A stretch of 64,000 nucleotides of DNA from Pseudarthrobacter sp. W1I19 (GCF_030817835.1 NZ_JAUSZR010000001.1:3038001-3102000); one strand, 5' to 3'. Numbered from the stretch's first letter, positions 44,659-53,236 are shown. Translations and numbers: made by a program. The notes: a model not told the origin generated them from the sequence alone.

Positions 44659-45432
44659 TCAGGCTCCGAAACGCCGCTGCCGTCCCGCGTAATCACGGAG
44701 GGCACGCAGGAAATCCACTTTGCGGAAGGCGGGCCACAGCGCTTCGCAGAAGTAGAACTCGCTGTAGGCGCTCTGCCACATCAGGAACCCGGACAGGCGC
44801 TGTTCCCCGGACGTGCGGATCACCAGGTCCGGATCGGGCTGGCCCCGCGTGTAGAGGAACTGGGAGATGTCGTCCACGCAGAGTTCGTCCGCCAGCTTGC
44901 CGATGTCTTTGCCCTTGGCCACGGCATCATGCAGGAGCTCACGGACCGCATCAACAATCTCCCGGCGGCCGCCGTACCCCACGGCGACGTTCACATGGAT
45001 TTTTTCCCGGACCGGGGTACGTGCAGTCAGCTTGTTCAGCCGCTCGGCCAGGTAGTCCGGCAGAAGTTCGGGAGCACCCATGGCGTGCACGGAAATGTTG
45101 GCGTCCTCGTCCAGCCGGTCAAGGGTATTGGCGATGATGCCCATCAGCAGGTCAAGTTCTTCGCTGGACCTGTTCATGTTGTCCGTAGACAGCATGTACA
45201 GCGTGACCACTTTGATCCCGAGTTCCTGGCACCAGCCAAGGAACTCGTGGATCTTGTCCGCGCCCGCCTGGTGGCCTTGGCTGGTGGGGGCGTTGAACTG
45301 CCTGGCCCAGCGCCGGTTGCCGTCCACCATCACGCCGATGTGCCGGGGAATCCGGTCTCGGGCAAGGTCCTTGAGCAGCCTGCGCTCATAAAAGCCGTAG
45401 AGGAACCCGGGCAACTCCACGCGTTCTCTCAC
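44659..45432 (-). CDS. uppS: Isoprenyl transferase (cis-prenyl diphosphate synthase)
   Basis: A cis-prenyltransferase that condenses isopentenyl diphosphate onto an allylic primer to make polyprenyl diphosphate carriers or their short Z-precursor. The 257-residue protein has [14 protein letters not shown] with catalytic Asp37, then [25 protein letters not shown], and the C-terminal [19 protein letters not shown]. The order hemolysin III-uppS-phoH matches Rv1085c-Rv1086-Rv1095. The product length cannot be fixed from sequence. GGAAG lies 4 nt before the GTG; TAGGAT about 40 nt upstream may be its -10. Confidence 0.94.
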   Translation of the reverse strand: MRERVELPGFLYGFYERRLLKDLARDRIPRHIGVMVDGNRRWARQFNAPTSQGHQAGADKIHEFLGWCQELGIKVVTLYMLSTDNMNRSSEELDLLMGIIANTLDRLDEDANISVHAMGAPELLPDYLAERLNKLTARTPVREKIHVNVAVGYGGRREIVDAVRELLHDAVAKGKDIGKLADELCVDDISQFLYTRGQPDPDLVIRTSGEQRLSGFLMWQSAYSEFYFCEALWPAFRKVDFLRALRDYAGRQRRFGA

Positions 45433-45542
45433 CTGACTTCCTTGCTGTACGTTCGGCTGTGCACATCCTAGGCTACCGTCCGCAGCCGGAGGAGCGGTCC
45501 CGGCCTGGCCGGAACCACCCGGGACGGTTTATTACTCAGCGG

Positions 45543-45564
45543 TAACTTACTGCTGCGTAAGTTA
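45543..45564. promoter_or_regulatory. Operator-like palindrome in the hemolysin III promoter
   Basis: TAACTTAC-N6-GTAAGTTA, perfect 8-bp arms. It ends inside the TATTCT -10 (45563-45568), which itself lies 6 nt before ATG 45575, so a bound repressor would block transcription. Confidence 0.6.
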
Positions 45565-45568
45565 TTCT
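45563..45568 (+). promoter_or_regulatory. -10 element for leaderless hemolysin III gene
   Basis: TATTCT ends 6 nt before ATG 45575. Confidence 0.6.
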
Positions 45569-45574
45569 GAAGCG

Positions 45575-46321
45575 ATGAACAGCAACACCACGGATGCGTC
45601 CCGGACGCCGCAACCGGACGGCCGTGCAAGCGCCGGAACCGGCCCTGAGATGAACGCCGTGGACGGCGCCGCCGTCCGCCTGGCTGAGCTCCTGATGATC
45701 AAGCCCAGGTGGCGGGGCTGGATCCATACCGTGACCGCTCCGCTGGCCCTGGTGGCCGGTATTGTCCTGGTGGTGCTGGCCCCCACGGTGGACCGCAAGG
45801 TCTCGTCGGCCGTTTTTGCGGCCACCGGAGTAATGCTGTTCGGCATCAGTGCGGTCTACCACCGCGGCAACTGGTCCCCCACGGTAAAGATGGTCCTTAA
45901 GCGGCTGGACCACACCAACATTATGCTGGTGATCGCCGGGACCTACACGCCGCTGGCCTGGACCCTCCTGGAACGGCCCCAGGCCGTCCTGCTGCTCTGG
46001 GTCATCTGGTCCGGCGCCATACTGGGAGTGCTGTTCCGGCTGCTGTGGACGGACGCCCCCCGTTGGCTTTACGTTCCGATCTATATCGCCCTGGGCTGCG
46101 GATCCCTGTTTTATCTCCCGCAGTTTTTCCACGCCAGTGTTCCTGCAGCGGTCCTCATCTGCGTGGGCGGGGTGCTCTACATCACCGGGGCGGTCTTTTA
46201 CGCGCTGAAGAAGCCCAACTTCAGCTACCACCACTTCGGCTTCCACGAACTGTTCCATGCCTTGACCGTGGTTGCCTTTGCCGCGCACTTCACGGCCATA
46301 GCCCTGGCAGTACTCAGCTAG
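45575..46321 (+). CDS. Hemolysin III family protein (PAQR/TrhA type)
   Basis: A seven-helix membrane protein of 248 residues. Conserved PAQR motifs are FGISAVYHRGNW with the first Ser/His, HTNIMLVIAGTYTPLA, and HHFGFHELFHALTVVAF with the C-terminal HxxxH, together a likely metal site. Some bacterial members keep membrane fluidity (TrhA); true hemolysis is not shown for most. The first 35 residues are hydrophilic. The gene is leaderless and carries a palindrome overlapping the promoter, so specific repression is likely. Confidence 0.9.
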   Translation: MNSNTTDASRTPQPDGRASAGTGPEMNAVDGAAVRLAELLMIKPRWRGWIHTVTAPLALVAGIVLVVLAPTVDRKVSSAVFAATGVMLFGISAVYHRGNWSPTVKMVLKRLDHTNIMLVIAGTYTPLAWTLLERPQAVLLLWVIWSGAILGVLFRLLWTDAPRWLYVPIYIALGCGSLFYLPQFFHASVPAAVLICVGGVLYITGAVFYALKKPNFSYHHFGFHELFHALTVVAFAAHFTAIALAVLS

Positions 46322-46325
46322 CCCG

Positions 46326-46688
46326 CTAGCGGGGGCGGCTGCCGGGACCGGCGTCCGTGCCGCCGTCGCCCGGTTCCTGGAAGGAATCTCCGGAGGCGGA
46401 ACCTGCCGCGGACCCCGCAGCGGATCCCGATCCGGCAGCCTCTGCCGCTTCGATGTCAGCGGCCGAAGCAGCCGCGATGCGCTCCTCCTCCACCTGGGCG
46501 CGGTAGCGGAGCCGCCGGATCCGCCGGACCATGTCCACGATCAGCAATGCGGTGGCCACCACAAAAAAGGCCGTCATGATGAAGCCCAGGAGTCCCGGTG
46601 TCACCTGGTCCTGCGTAATCCCCTCCCGCAACGAGGGCGTGGGCTGGGGCGCGGGCGTGGTGGCCAGGCTGAGGAGCAGACTTTGCAC
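46326..46688 (-). CDS. Small single-span membrane protein, unknown function
   Basis: A 120-residue protein: Pro/Thr-rich N-terminus, one membrane helix (about residues 30-52, LLGFIMTAFFVVATALLIVD), a basic patch RRIRRLRYRAQ, an acidic Ala-rich helix and a low-complexity Ser/Gly/Ala tail. No enzyme motif is visible. The GTG has AAGG 8 nt upstream. It lies between hemolysin III and mca; M. tuberculosis has a small membrane gene in the comparable place (Rv1083). Confidence 0.75.
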   Translation of the reverse strand: MQSLLLSLATTPAPQPTPSLREGITQDQVTPGLLGFIMTAFFVVATALLIVDMVRRIRRLRYRAQVEEERIAAASAADIEAAEAAGSGSAAGSAAGSASGDSFQEPGDGGTDAGPGSRPR

Positions 46689-46786
46689 GGTGAATACCTT
46701 CTATGGAACGGGTGTCAGCAGGGAGCAGATCCAGCAACCCGCGGTCGGGTGCTTCTTCTACACGGCATAGAAATCGCCTGCCGGTT

Positions 46787-47692
46787 CTATCTTAGCCCGG
46801 CGAACAGGTCCTTCTCCGGCAGCTCGGAGGGCACCCGGGAACTGATCAGCGAGTAGTCTTCCCAAGGCCACGCCCGGCGCTGCATCTCCGGGGAAACAGC
46901 AAAGAAAAACCCCAGCGGGTCCACCTGCGTCCTGTGCGCCCTCAAGGCGTCATCACGCACTTCAAAGAAGTCGCCGCAGTCCACCTGGGTGGTGGTGGGA
47001 TGTGGGGCCGGCGGCGGCGTATGGCCCTCGGCATCGGACTCCAGCCACGCCGCGAGCCGCTCCGCATACGGCGACTGAAGACCCGCCTCTTCCAGGGCGA
47101 AATGCAGTGCACGGAAGCGCTCGGGACTGAAGGCCCGGTCGTAGTACAGCTTGCTGGGCTCCCAGGGTTCGCCCGCCCCTGGGTAGCGCGCCGGATCCCC
47201 CGCGGCATCGAAGGCCTCGACCGCTACGCGGTGGGCCATGATGTGGTCCGGGTGGGGGTAGCCGCCGTTTTCGTCGTAGCTCAGAATGACATGCGGCTTG
47301 AAGGATCGGACCAGGCGCACCAATGGGGCGGCGGCGTGGTGGAGCGGCAGCGTGGCGAAGGACCCTGCCGGCAAAGGCGGCAGCGGATCGCCTTCAGGAA
47401 GGCCCGAATCCACGAAGCCCAGCCAGCGCTGCCTGATGCCCAGAATTTTGGCCGCCCGCTGCATTTCCAGCCGCCGGGCCCCCGCCATGTCCCGCTTGGG
47501 ATGCGGTTCGCCTTCAACTGCCGGGTTCTGGATGTCCCCGCGTGATCCGTCGGTGCAGGTGGCCACCATGACGTCCACCCCGGATGCAGCGTACTTCGCC
47601 ATCGTGGCGGCACCCTTACTGGACTCGTCATCCGGATGGGCATGGACGGCGAGCAGCCGGAGCGGCGCCTGTGTGTTGCTGGACGCTGTCAT
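46787..47692 (-). CDS. mca: Mycothiol S-conjugate amidase
   Basis: Mca cleaves mycothiol S-conjugates, releasing mercapturic acids for export; it detoxifies electrophiles. The 301-residue zinc enzyme has the LmbE-type AVHAHPDDES (His19, Asp22), CTDGSRGD, and GYPHPDHIMAHR with the third ligand region. The C-terminal YSLISSRVP and length separate it from MshB. The ATG has AAAGGAG about 10 nt upstream. It is divergent from DUF4307/greA, the same order as Rv1080c-Rv1082. Confidence 0.93.
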   Translation of the reverse strand: MTASSNTQAPLRLLAVHAHPDDESSKGAATMAKYAASGVDVMVATCTDGSRGDIQNPAVEGEPHPKRDMAGARRLEMQRAAKILGIRQRWLGFVDSGLPEGDPLPPLPAGSFATLPLHHAAAPLVRLVRSFKPHVILSYDENGGYPHPDHIMAHRVAVEAFDAAGDPARYPGAGEPWEPSKLYYDRAFSPERFRALHFALEEAGLQSPYAERLAAWLESDAEGHTPPPAPHPTTTQVDCGDFFEVRDDALRAHRTQVDPLGFFFAVSPEMQRRAWPWEDYSLISSRVPSELPEKDLFAGLR

Positions 47693-47808
47693 CGAAGGAC
47701 TGCTCCTTTATTCTTCATATCGCGGCTTGTGGCTGCTGGATGTATCGCTGAACGGGCGGTTTCCCCCGGCCGGGCTGCCGGCCGGGAAGGCACCTGCGGA
47801 TGGGCACT

Positions 47809-47814
47809 AAACTG
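47809..47814 (+). promoter_or_regulatory. -10 element for DUF4307 gene
   Basis: TAAACT ends about 5 nt before GTG 47820. Confidence 0.5.
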
Positions 47815-47819
47815 GTCTG

Positions 47820-48287
47820 GTGACTTCCCCGGACCAGCAGGCCCCATCCGAGCCCGCGAACACTAGCCTAGCCAATCGTTATGGCGCCCAAAAGCGCAGG
47901 CTCTCCCCTGCCGCCAGGCGGGCCATCGGCGGTGCTGCGCTGGCCGCGGGCATTGGGTTCATGGCCTGGGTCTCCACCTCGAATTCCCTCACCACGGTGA
48001 GCTTCAAAGATATCGGCTACGCCACTACGGACGCCACGGTGGCCGAGGTGGATTTCCAGGTCACCAGGGAACCTGGCACGGCTGTCAAGTGCGCCATCAA
48101 GGCACTGGACGCGAAATTCGCGGTGGTTGGCTGGAAAGTCGTGGACATTCCGCCGTCGCAGCCAGAGGAGACGGCCGACGGCGGGCGGACAGTTTCGCAG
48201 CGCGTTACCGTCCGCACGGAGTCCCTGTCCGTGTCCGGCGTGGTGGACAGCTGTTGGATTCCGGGCAACTCCGGCCAGAAAATGTGA
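47820..48287 (+). CDS. DUF4307 family membrane-anchored protein
   Basis: A 155-residue protein with a 40-residue hydrophilic N-terminus, one membrane helix (about 40-60, IGGAALAAGIGFMAWV) and an external beta-rich domain. It includes DATVAEVDFQVTREPGTAVKCAIKAL and a second Cys near the C-terminus (VDSCWIPG), so a disulfide is possible. The DUF4307 match rests on this pattern and on its place beside mca and greA. The function is unknown. Confidence 0.84.
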   Translation: MTSPDQQAPSEPANTSLANRYGAQKRRLSPAARRAIGGAALAAGIGFMAWVSTSNSLTTVSFKDIGYATTDATVAEVDFQVTREPGTAVKCAIKALDAKFAVVGWKVVDIPPSQPEETADGGRTVSQRVTVRTESLSVSGVVDSCWIPGNSGQKM

Positions 48288-48304
48288 TCCGCGCCGCTCC
48301 CGCG

Positions 48305-48333
48305 TTGGGTAAATCCACGGGATTGACTACAAT
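48305..48333 (+). promoter_or_regulatory. greA promoter
   Basis: -35 TTGGGT at 48305-48310 and -10 TACAAT at 48328-48333, spaced exactly 17 bp. Transcription would begin near 48340 and leave a leader of about 90 nt. Confidence 0.7.
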
Positions 48334-48348
48334 GGAGCAATACCTTTA

Positions 48349-48400
48349 CCCCGCTGAGCTGGTTACTGTTCCACAAGTGGCCACCGTGGCGGGGTCTTTT
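48349..48400 (+). promoter_or_regulatory. Terminator-like hairpin in the greA leader
   Basis: CCCCGC (48349-48354) pairs with GCGGGG (48389-48394), enclosing smaller CCAC/GTGG stems, and is followed at once by TCTTTT. It ends about 28 nt before the GTG, inside the leader made from the greA promoter. Confidence 0.55.
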
Positions 48401-48428
48401 GCATGTAGGACCATTAGAGGAGAAGTCC

Positions 48429-48923
48429 GTGTCTACCACCAACAGCGCAGCTGCAGCCTGGCTCACCCAGGAAGCTTTTGACCGCCTGAAGGCAGAGCTG
48501 GACCACCTTTCCGGCCCTGGCCGCGCGGAAATCGTCCAGAAGATTGACCAGGCCCGGCAAGAGGGGGACCTGAAGGAAAACGGCGGCTACCACGCAGCCA
48601 AGGAGGAGCAGGGCAAGATCGAAGCCCGCATCCGCCAGCTGACGGTGCTGCTCCGTGACGCCCATGTGGGTGAGGCTCCGGCCGATGACGGAATCGTGGA
48701 GCCCGGCATGATCGTGGTTGCCCGGATCGCCGGCGACGAAGAAACCTTCCTGCTCGGCTCCCGCGAGATCGCCGGGGATTCCGATATCGACGTCTTCAGT
48801 GAGAAGTCACCGCTGGGCGCTGCCATCCTTGGCCACAAGGAAGGCGAGACGCTCGGATACACAGCGCCCAACGGCAAGGACATCAAGGTAGAGATCCTTT
48901 CCGCCAAGCCGTACGCCGGATAA
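48429..48923 (+). CDS. greA: Transcription elongation factor GreA
   Basis: GreA enters the RNA polymerase secondary channel and stimulates cleavage of backtracked RNA. The 164-residue protein has the N-terminal coiled coil with the conserved QEGDLKENGGYHAAKEEQG loop (Asp and Glu at the tip) and the C-terminal FKBP-like domain ending ILGHKEGETLGYTAPNGKD. The GTG start is supported by AGGAG 6 nt upstream. It is followed by a strong bidirectional terminator. Confidence 0.96.
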   Translation: MSTTNSAAAAWLTQEAFDRLKAELDHLSGPGRAEIVQKIDQARQEGDLKENGGYHAAKEEQGKIEARIRQLTVLLRDAHVGEAPADDGIVEPGMIVVARIAGDEETFLLGSREIAGDSDIDVFSEKSPLGAAILGHKEGETLGYTAPNGKDIKVEILSAKPYAG

Positions 48924-48938
48924 CGGTAAGAGCAACAA

Positions 48939-48974
48939 AAAACGCTGGCCGCCCCTCGGGGCGGCCAGCGTTTT
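48939..48974. terminator. Bidirectional intrinsic terminator between greA and the rhomboid gene
   Basis: AAAACGCTGGCCGCCCC and GGGGCGGCCAGCGTTTT form 17-bp arms with a 2-nt apex. A-rich and T-rich flanks make it active on both strands. Confidence 0.93.
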
Positions 48975-48998
48975 GCTTTGTCAGCGGCCGGGCCGCGG

Positions 48999-49634
48999 TC
49001 AGAAGTCGTCGCCGGTCCCGGCATTCCGCGGGCGCAGGAGCAGCGCCGCCACCACTCCCCCGGCCGCACCTCCAAGATGGGCCTGCCAGGAGACGTAGCC
49101 GGAAAATAGGGGCAGCACGCCCAGCAGGATGCTGCCGTAGCCCATAAACAACACCACCGCCAGGAGGATCTGGCGCCAGCTGCGGTTGAAAAAACCGCGC
49201 ACCAGCAGGAATGCGAACAGTCCGAAAACCAGGCCTGAGGAACCCACGGTGACGCCGCCGTTTCCGATGAGCCAAACTGTCAGTCCCGATCCGAGCCAGC
49301 TGAAGGCCAGCGCCGTCATAAAGACCCGCAGTCCGGACAGGAAGACCAGGAAGCCGAAAATGATCAGCGGAAAGCTGTTGGACAGCAAATGGTTCAGGTT
49401 GGCGTGCAGGAGCGGGAAGGTGAAGATGTCCAGCAGCCCGTCGGCGCTCCTGGGGCGCAGGCCGAACGTCCGGTTGAGCGAGCGCAGCATCAGTGCGTTG
49501 AACAGTTCGATGATAAAGAGGAGCGCCACAAAACTGCCCAGCACCAGCAGGCCGCCCTTGGCCCTGGCGGCAATGGTCCGCCGGTCCCCGAAACCCCTGT
49601 CCCCGAAACCCTTGTACCCTGTCAGTCCGGCCAT
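48999..49634 (-). CDS. Rhomboid family intramembrane serine protease
   Basis: A 211-residue membrane protease with six hydrophobic segments. The nucleophile Ser lies in VTVGSSGLVFGLFAF (GxSG) and the partner His in SWQAHLGGAAGGVVAAL. LLHANLNHLLSNSFPLIIFG is the usual second-helix HxxxHxxxN-like motif. The substrate is unknown. It begins 9 nt after the ilvA stop on the same strand, so it is probably the last gene of the AI-2E/ilvA/rhomboid set. Confidence 0.92.
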   Translation of the reverse strand: MAGLTGYKGFGDRGFGDRRTIAARAKGGLLVLGSFVALLFIIELFNALMLRSLNRTFGLRPRSADGLLDIFTFPLLHANLNHLLSNSFPLIIFGFLVFLSGLRVFMTALAFSWLGSGLTVWLIGNGGVTVGSSGLVFGLFAFLLVRGFFNRSWRQILLAVVLFMGYGSILLGVLPLFSGYVSWQAHLGGAAGGVVAALLLRPRNAGTGDDF

Positions 49635-49643
49635 CGGCTCCCC

Positions 49644-50882
49644 CTAGTGCACCACGATGGGCTGGAAACCCTCGGCCCGGAGCGCGCCCAGCACCTGCTC
49701 GCCGTGCTCATGGCCCTTGGTTTCCAGGTTTACGGTAATGGAGACGTCACCCATGCTGATTGACCCGCCCACGCGGGTGTGGTCCAGGCCGGTGACGTTG
49801 GCGTCGTTCTCGGCAATGATCCGGGCAATGGTGGCGAGCGAACCCGGGCGGTCGTCGAGCATCATGCGGACGGTCATGTAGCGCCCGGCGGCGGAGAGGC
49901 CGCGCTGGATGACCTTGAGCATCAGCATGGGGTCGATATTGCCGCCGGAAAGGACAACCGCTGTGGTTCCGGGATTTTCGATCTTGCCGTCCATCAGGGC
50001 GGCAACCCCCACGGCGCCGGCTGGCTCAACCACCATCTTGGCCCGCTCCAGCAGGAAGATCAGGGCGCGGGCCAGGGAGTCTTCGCTGACAGTCACCACA
50101 TCGTCCACCAGCTCGCGGATGATGCTGAAGGGAAGCTGGCCGGGCCGGCCCACGGCGATGCCGTCGGCCATGGTGGATACCTTCTTCAAAGGCACCAGTG
50201 CATCTGCCGCGAGTGAGGGCGGGTAGGCCGCCGCGTTCTCCGCCTGTACGCCGATGATGCGGATGTCCCGGCCCAGTTCCTTGGCACGGGCTTTGATGGC
50301 GACGGCGACACCGGCCAGGAGCCCGCCGCCGCCAACGCCCATCAGGACGGTGTCCACGTTGGGCACCTGCTCCAGTATTTCCAGTCCCAGCGTTCCCTGG
50401 CCGGCGACGACGTCCACGTTGTCAAACGGATGGACAAAGACTGTCCCGGTCTCGTTGCTGTAGCGCTGGGCTTCGGCGAGCGCCTCATCCACATTGTGGC
50501 CGTGCAGGATGACCTCGGCGCCGTGGCTGCGGGTGGCGGCCAGCTTGGGGAGGGCCACTCCGAGCGGCATGTAGATGCGGGCTTTGATTCCCAGGCTCTT
50601 GGCCGCCACGGCGACGCCCTGGGCATGGTTGCCTGCGGAAGCGGCCACCACGCCGCGCTTCTTTTCTTCGGGCGACAGGCGTGCCATCCGGACGTAGGCG
50701 CCGCGGACCTTGAACGATCCCGCGCGCTGCAGGTTCTCGCACTTGAAGTAGACGTCTCCGCCCACAAGTTTTCCCAGGGCGCGTGATGATTCCACCGGAG
50801 TCCGCGCAATAATCCCGTCGAGCAGCTTCTGCGCCTCCAGGACATCGTCCAGCGTGACGGGAAGGGTTTCAAGGATGTTCAC
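49644..50882 (-). CDS. ilvA: Threonine ammonia-lyase with C-terminal ACT domain
   Basis: A PLP enzyme deaminating threonine to 2-oxobutanoate, the first step toward isoleucine. The 412-residue protein has the PLP Lys in AGSFKVRGAYVR, the phosphate loop MGVGGGGLLAGVAVAIK, and a single ACT domain (about 330-405) containing DDRPGSLATIARII. This short form differs from the two-domain regulatory E. coli IlvA. The GTG start has GAGGAG 8 nt upstream. The AI-2E permease gene ends 3 nt upstream. Confidence 0.92.
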   Translation of the reverse strand: MNILETLPVTLDDVLEAQKLLDGIIARTPVESSRALGKLVGGDVYFKCENLQRAGSFKVRGAYVRMARLSPEEKKRGVVAASAGNHAQGVAVAAKSLGIKARIYMPLGVALPKLAATRSHGAEVILHGHNVDEALAEAQRYSNETGTVFVHPFDNVDVVAGQGTLGLEILEQVPNVDTVLMGVGGGGLLAGVAVAIKARAKELGRDIRIIGVQAENAAAYPPSLAADALVPLKKVSTMADGIAVGRPGQLPFSIIRELVDDVVTVSEDSLARALIFLLERAKMVVEPAGAVGVAALMDGKIENPGTTAVVLSGGNIDPMLMLKVIQRGLSAAGRYMTVRMMLDDRPGSLATIARIIAENDANVTGLDHTRVGGSISMGDVSITVNLETKGHEHGEQVLGALRAEGFQPIVVH

Positions 50883-50885
50883 GGA

Positions 50886-52229
50886 CTAATCTCCTCTGGA
50901 TTTCGGCCCCGGCGCCGCGTCATTGGTATGGGCGTCAGGATGTTCTGCGTTTGTGCCGGCTGCCTCGCGGTTGCCGTCCTTGAGGGCGTCCGGCGGGTCA
51001 ACATTTGCAATGGTGTTGTCCGGTCCGGCGCCGGCAAGCAGGGGGCCGCCCGGCGCTGCCAGCACCTGTTCATGTTCCCACGTTCTGGCGGCGATGTAGC
51101 GAATGGCCGAATTTGCGACGGCGAGGATGGGCACCGAGAACAGCGCTCCGGGGATCCCTGCCAGGTACGAGCCGGCCGCGACGGACAGGATCACCGCCAC
51201 AGGGTGCAGGGATACGGCTTTGCCCATGACCAGCGGCTGCAGAATATGGCTTTCGAGCTGCTGGACGAGCAACACGATGGCGAGCATAATCAGGGCGTTC
51301 ACCGGGCCGTTGGCCACGAGCGCCAGCAGGACCGCGATCACGCCGGTCACGAGGGCGCCCACCACGGGAATGAAGGAACCGATGAACACCAGCACACCCA
51401 GGGGAAGAGCCAGCGGCACACCGATGATGGCAGCACCAACGCCAATGCCCACGGCGTCCACCAGCGCGACGAACATCTGGATCCGGGCATAGCTGACCAT
51501 CGATGACCAGCCCTTCCGGCCAGCCCCAAAGGTCGCGGCCCGGGCCTTCCTTGGCAGCAGCCGGACCAGGAACGCCCAGATGCGGTCGCCTTCGAGGAGG
51601 AAGAAAATCAGGATAAACAGCGCCAGGAGCATTCCCGCGGCGAAGTGGCCGGCGGTACTGCCAAAGGACAGGGCGCCGCTGAGGATGCTGCTGCTGTTGT
51701 TCTGCAGCGCGTCCGTGGCCTCCTTAACATACTGGTCAATCTGCGCGGCGGTGAGGTGGAGGGGGCCGGCCGAAAGCCAGTCCTGGATCTGCTTCACGCC
51801 TTCCAGCGCCTGGGACCAGAGCTCGCCGAATCCGATGAGCAACTGCCTGCCCACCAGTGCCAGCGCTCCGGCGATGAGTCCAATAAAACCGAGGACGGTC
51901 ACGGCCACTGCGAGGCCGCCGGGCAGTCCCCGGCGCCGCAGCCAGGTTGTCACCGGACTGAGGAGGCCGGCGAGGAGAGCGGCCACCATCACCGGGATGA
52001 TCAGGAAGCTGACTTGCCGCAGCAGCCAGACCAGCGCGCCGGCCACCAGGAGGATGAGGCCCACCCGCCAGGCCCAGGACGCGGCGATGCGGACGCCGTA
52101 CGGAATGTCCTTGTCCAGTTCACGGTCTGTCAGGACCCGCAGCGGCGGATCTGCCTGGGCAGGTGTGGCGGCTGGTTGCCGTACTGGTTGTTGAGGGTCG
52201 GACGTAACGGGATCCTCGGCTGGCGTCAT
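50886..52229 (-). CDS. AI-2E family transporter
   Basis: A 447-residue membrane protein with about eight helices in the AI-2E/PerM pattern: paired N-terminal helices, a soluble amphipathic segment (about 145-210, GVKQIQDWLSAGPL...), then FFLLEGDRIWAFLVRLLPRK and the IGVPLALPLGVLVFIGSFIP motif. The hydrophilic C-terminal 60 residues contain repeated Asn/Asp/Pro. Family members have been linked to autoinducer or ion export, but the substrate is unknown. ATG 52229 starts the conserved part; the longer reading to 52367 overlaps the galM-like gene's end and is rejected. Confidence 0.87.
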   Translation of the reverse strand: MTPAEDPVTSDPQQPVRQPAATPAQADPPLRVLTDRELDKDIPYGVRIAASWAWRVGLILLVAGALVWLLRQVSFLIIPVMVAALLAGLLSPVTTWLRRRGLPGGLAVAVTVLGFIGLIAGALALVGRQLLIGFGELWSQALEGVKQIQDWLSAGPLHLTAAQIDQYVKEATDALQNNSSSILSGALSFGSTAGHFAAGMLLALFILIFFLLEGDRIWAFLVRLLPRKARAATFGAGRKGWSSMVSYARIQMFVALVDAVGIGVGAAIIGVPLALPLGVLVFIGSFIPVVGALVTGVIAVLLALVANGPVNALIMLAIVLLVQQLESHILQPLVMGKAVSLHPVAVILSVAAGSYLAGIPGALFSVPILAVANSAIRYIAARTWEHEQVLAAPGGPLLAGAGPDNTIANVDPPDALKDGNREAAGTNAEHPDAHTNDAAPGPKSRGD

Positions 52230-52269
52230 AGCCCTTATACTTCCGCAGCCGTGGCCTAATGGGAAACTG

Positions 52270-53229
52270 CTACCCCGCTGCGCCAGGACTGTAGTCAATT
52301 CCCCACGAGATGGTGAACGATTCCCCCGGCGGCAGCCAACGGAGGCCGTCCCCGGAGTTGAAGGCATTCGCCGGCCCGGTCATTGGTTCGACCGCCACAG
52401 CACGGTTCCGGCCGGGGTAGATGGTACTGACATAGACATGGACGTACTGGCAGGATTCGTCCTGCCAGAGGCTGACCTGCTGCCCGCCGGGTCCGGCAAG
52501 GGTGTGGCGCGCCCAGTCGCCGTCGAACTGCAGGTCCGTCAAAGCAACGTCCACGCTTAGTGGAGCAATGTGCCGTCCCGTCCGGAAGTCAGTGTCCCCC
52601 TGAACTGGAGCACTGCTGCGCGGGATGAGCCGCTCATCAGCGAGCAGTTGGGTGCCCGCTGAAACGGTCAGCACCAGGTCTTCAATCGGTACGTCACCAA
52701 GCCGCAGGTAGGGGTGGGCACCGACGACAAAGGGCGCCGGAGCCTTGGCGTCGTTGGCCAGCGTCTGGCGGACCACCAGCCCCAGGTCCTCCGCAAGCAG
52801 GTACTGCACGCGGTGCCGTGCCAGGAAGGGATAGCCGTGCTGGGGAAAGATGGTGGCTTCCAGCGTGACCGAATGTTCCGACTCGTCCACCAGCGCGTAG
52901 GAGGCGTTCCGGAGGAGGCCGTGGCTGGCGTTGTTGCGTGCCACTTCCGTTATGTCCAGCTGCTGCTTTTTGCCGTCCAGGAACCACTGCCCGTCTTCGA
53001 CCCTGTTGGCCCAGGGAGCCAACGTAATGCCGCACCCGCCCGGCGGAATCTGGTCATCGCCGTAGGTCTCCGTCAGCTGCACGCCTCCCCTGCCGTAGAG
53101 GCGGAGTCCGGCCGCCAACTCAGTGACCACAGCAAAGGCATCTCCCCGCCGGAGCTCATACTGCCGGCCGGTAGCGTATGCCCGGTAGCCTGAAGCAATG
53201 CTGGTTTCAAGGGGTGAGTCGGAAGTCAT
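52270..53229 (-). CDS. Aldose 1-epimerase family protein (GalM-like mutarotase)
   Basis: Interconverts alpha and beta sugars, probably galactose or glucose. The 319-residue protein has the galactose-mutarotase pattern: CGITLAPWANRVEDGQW near the N-terminus, NNASHGLLRN with a catalytic-type His, VVGAHPYLRLG with the second His, and VAVEPMTGPANAFNSGDGL near the end carrying the Glu. ATG 53229 lies 7 nt after a TACGGT -10. It is divergent from galT-galK, so the three enzymes of the Leloir pathway's entry are together, without galE. Confidence 0.9.
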   Translation of the reverse strand: MTSDSPLETSIASGYRAYATGRQYELRRGDAFAVVTELAAGLRLYGRGGVQLTETYGDDQIPPGGCGITLAPWANRVEDGQWFLDGKKQQLDITEVARNNASHGLLRNASYALVDESEHSVTLEATIFPQHGYPFLARHRVQYLLAEDLGLVVRQTLANDAKAPAPFVVGAHPYLRLGDVPIEDLVLTVSAGTQLLADERLIPRSSAPVQGDTDFRTGRHIAPLSVDVALTDLQFDGDWARHTLAGPGGQQVSLWQDESCQYVHVYVSTIYPGRNRAVAVEPMTGPANAFNSGDGLRWLPPGESFTISWGIDYSPGAAG

Positions 53230-53236
53230 GAGGATT

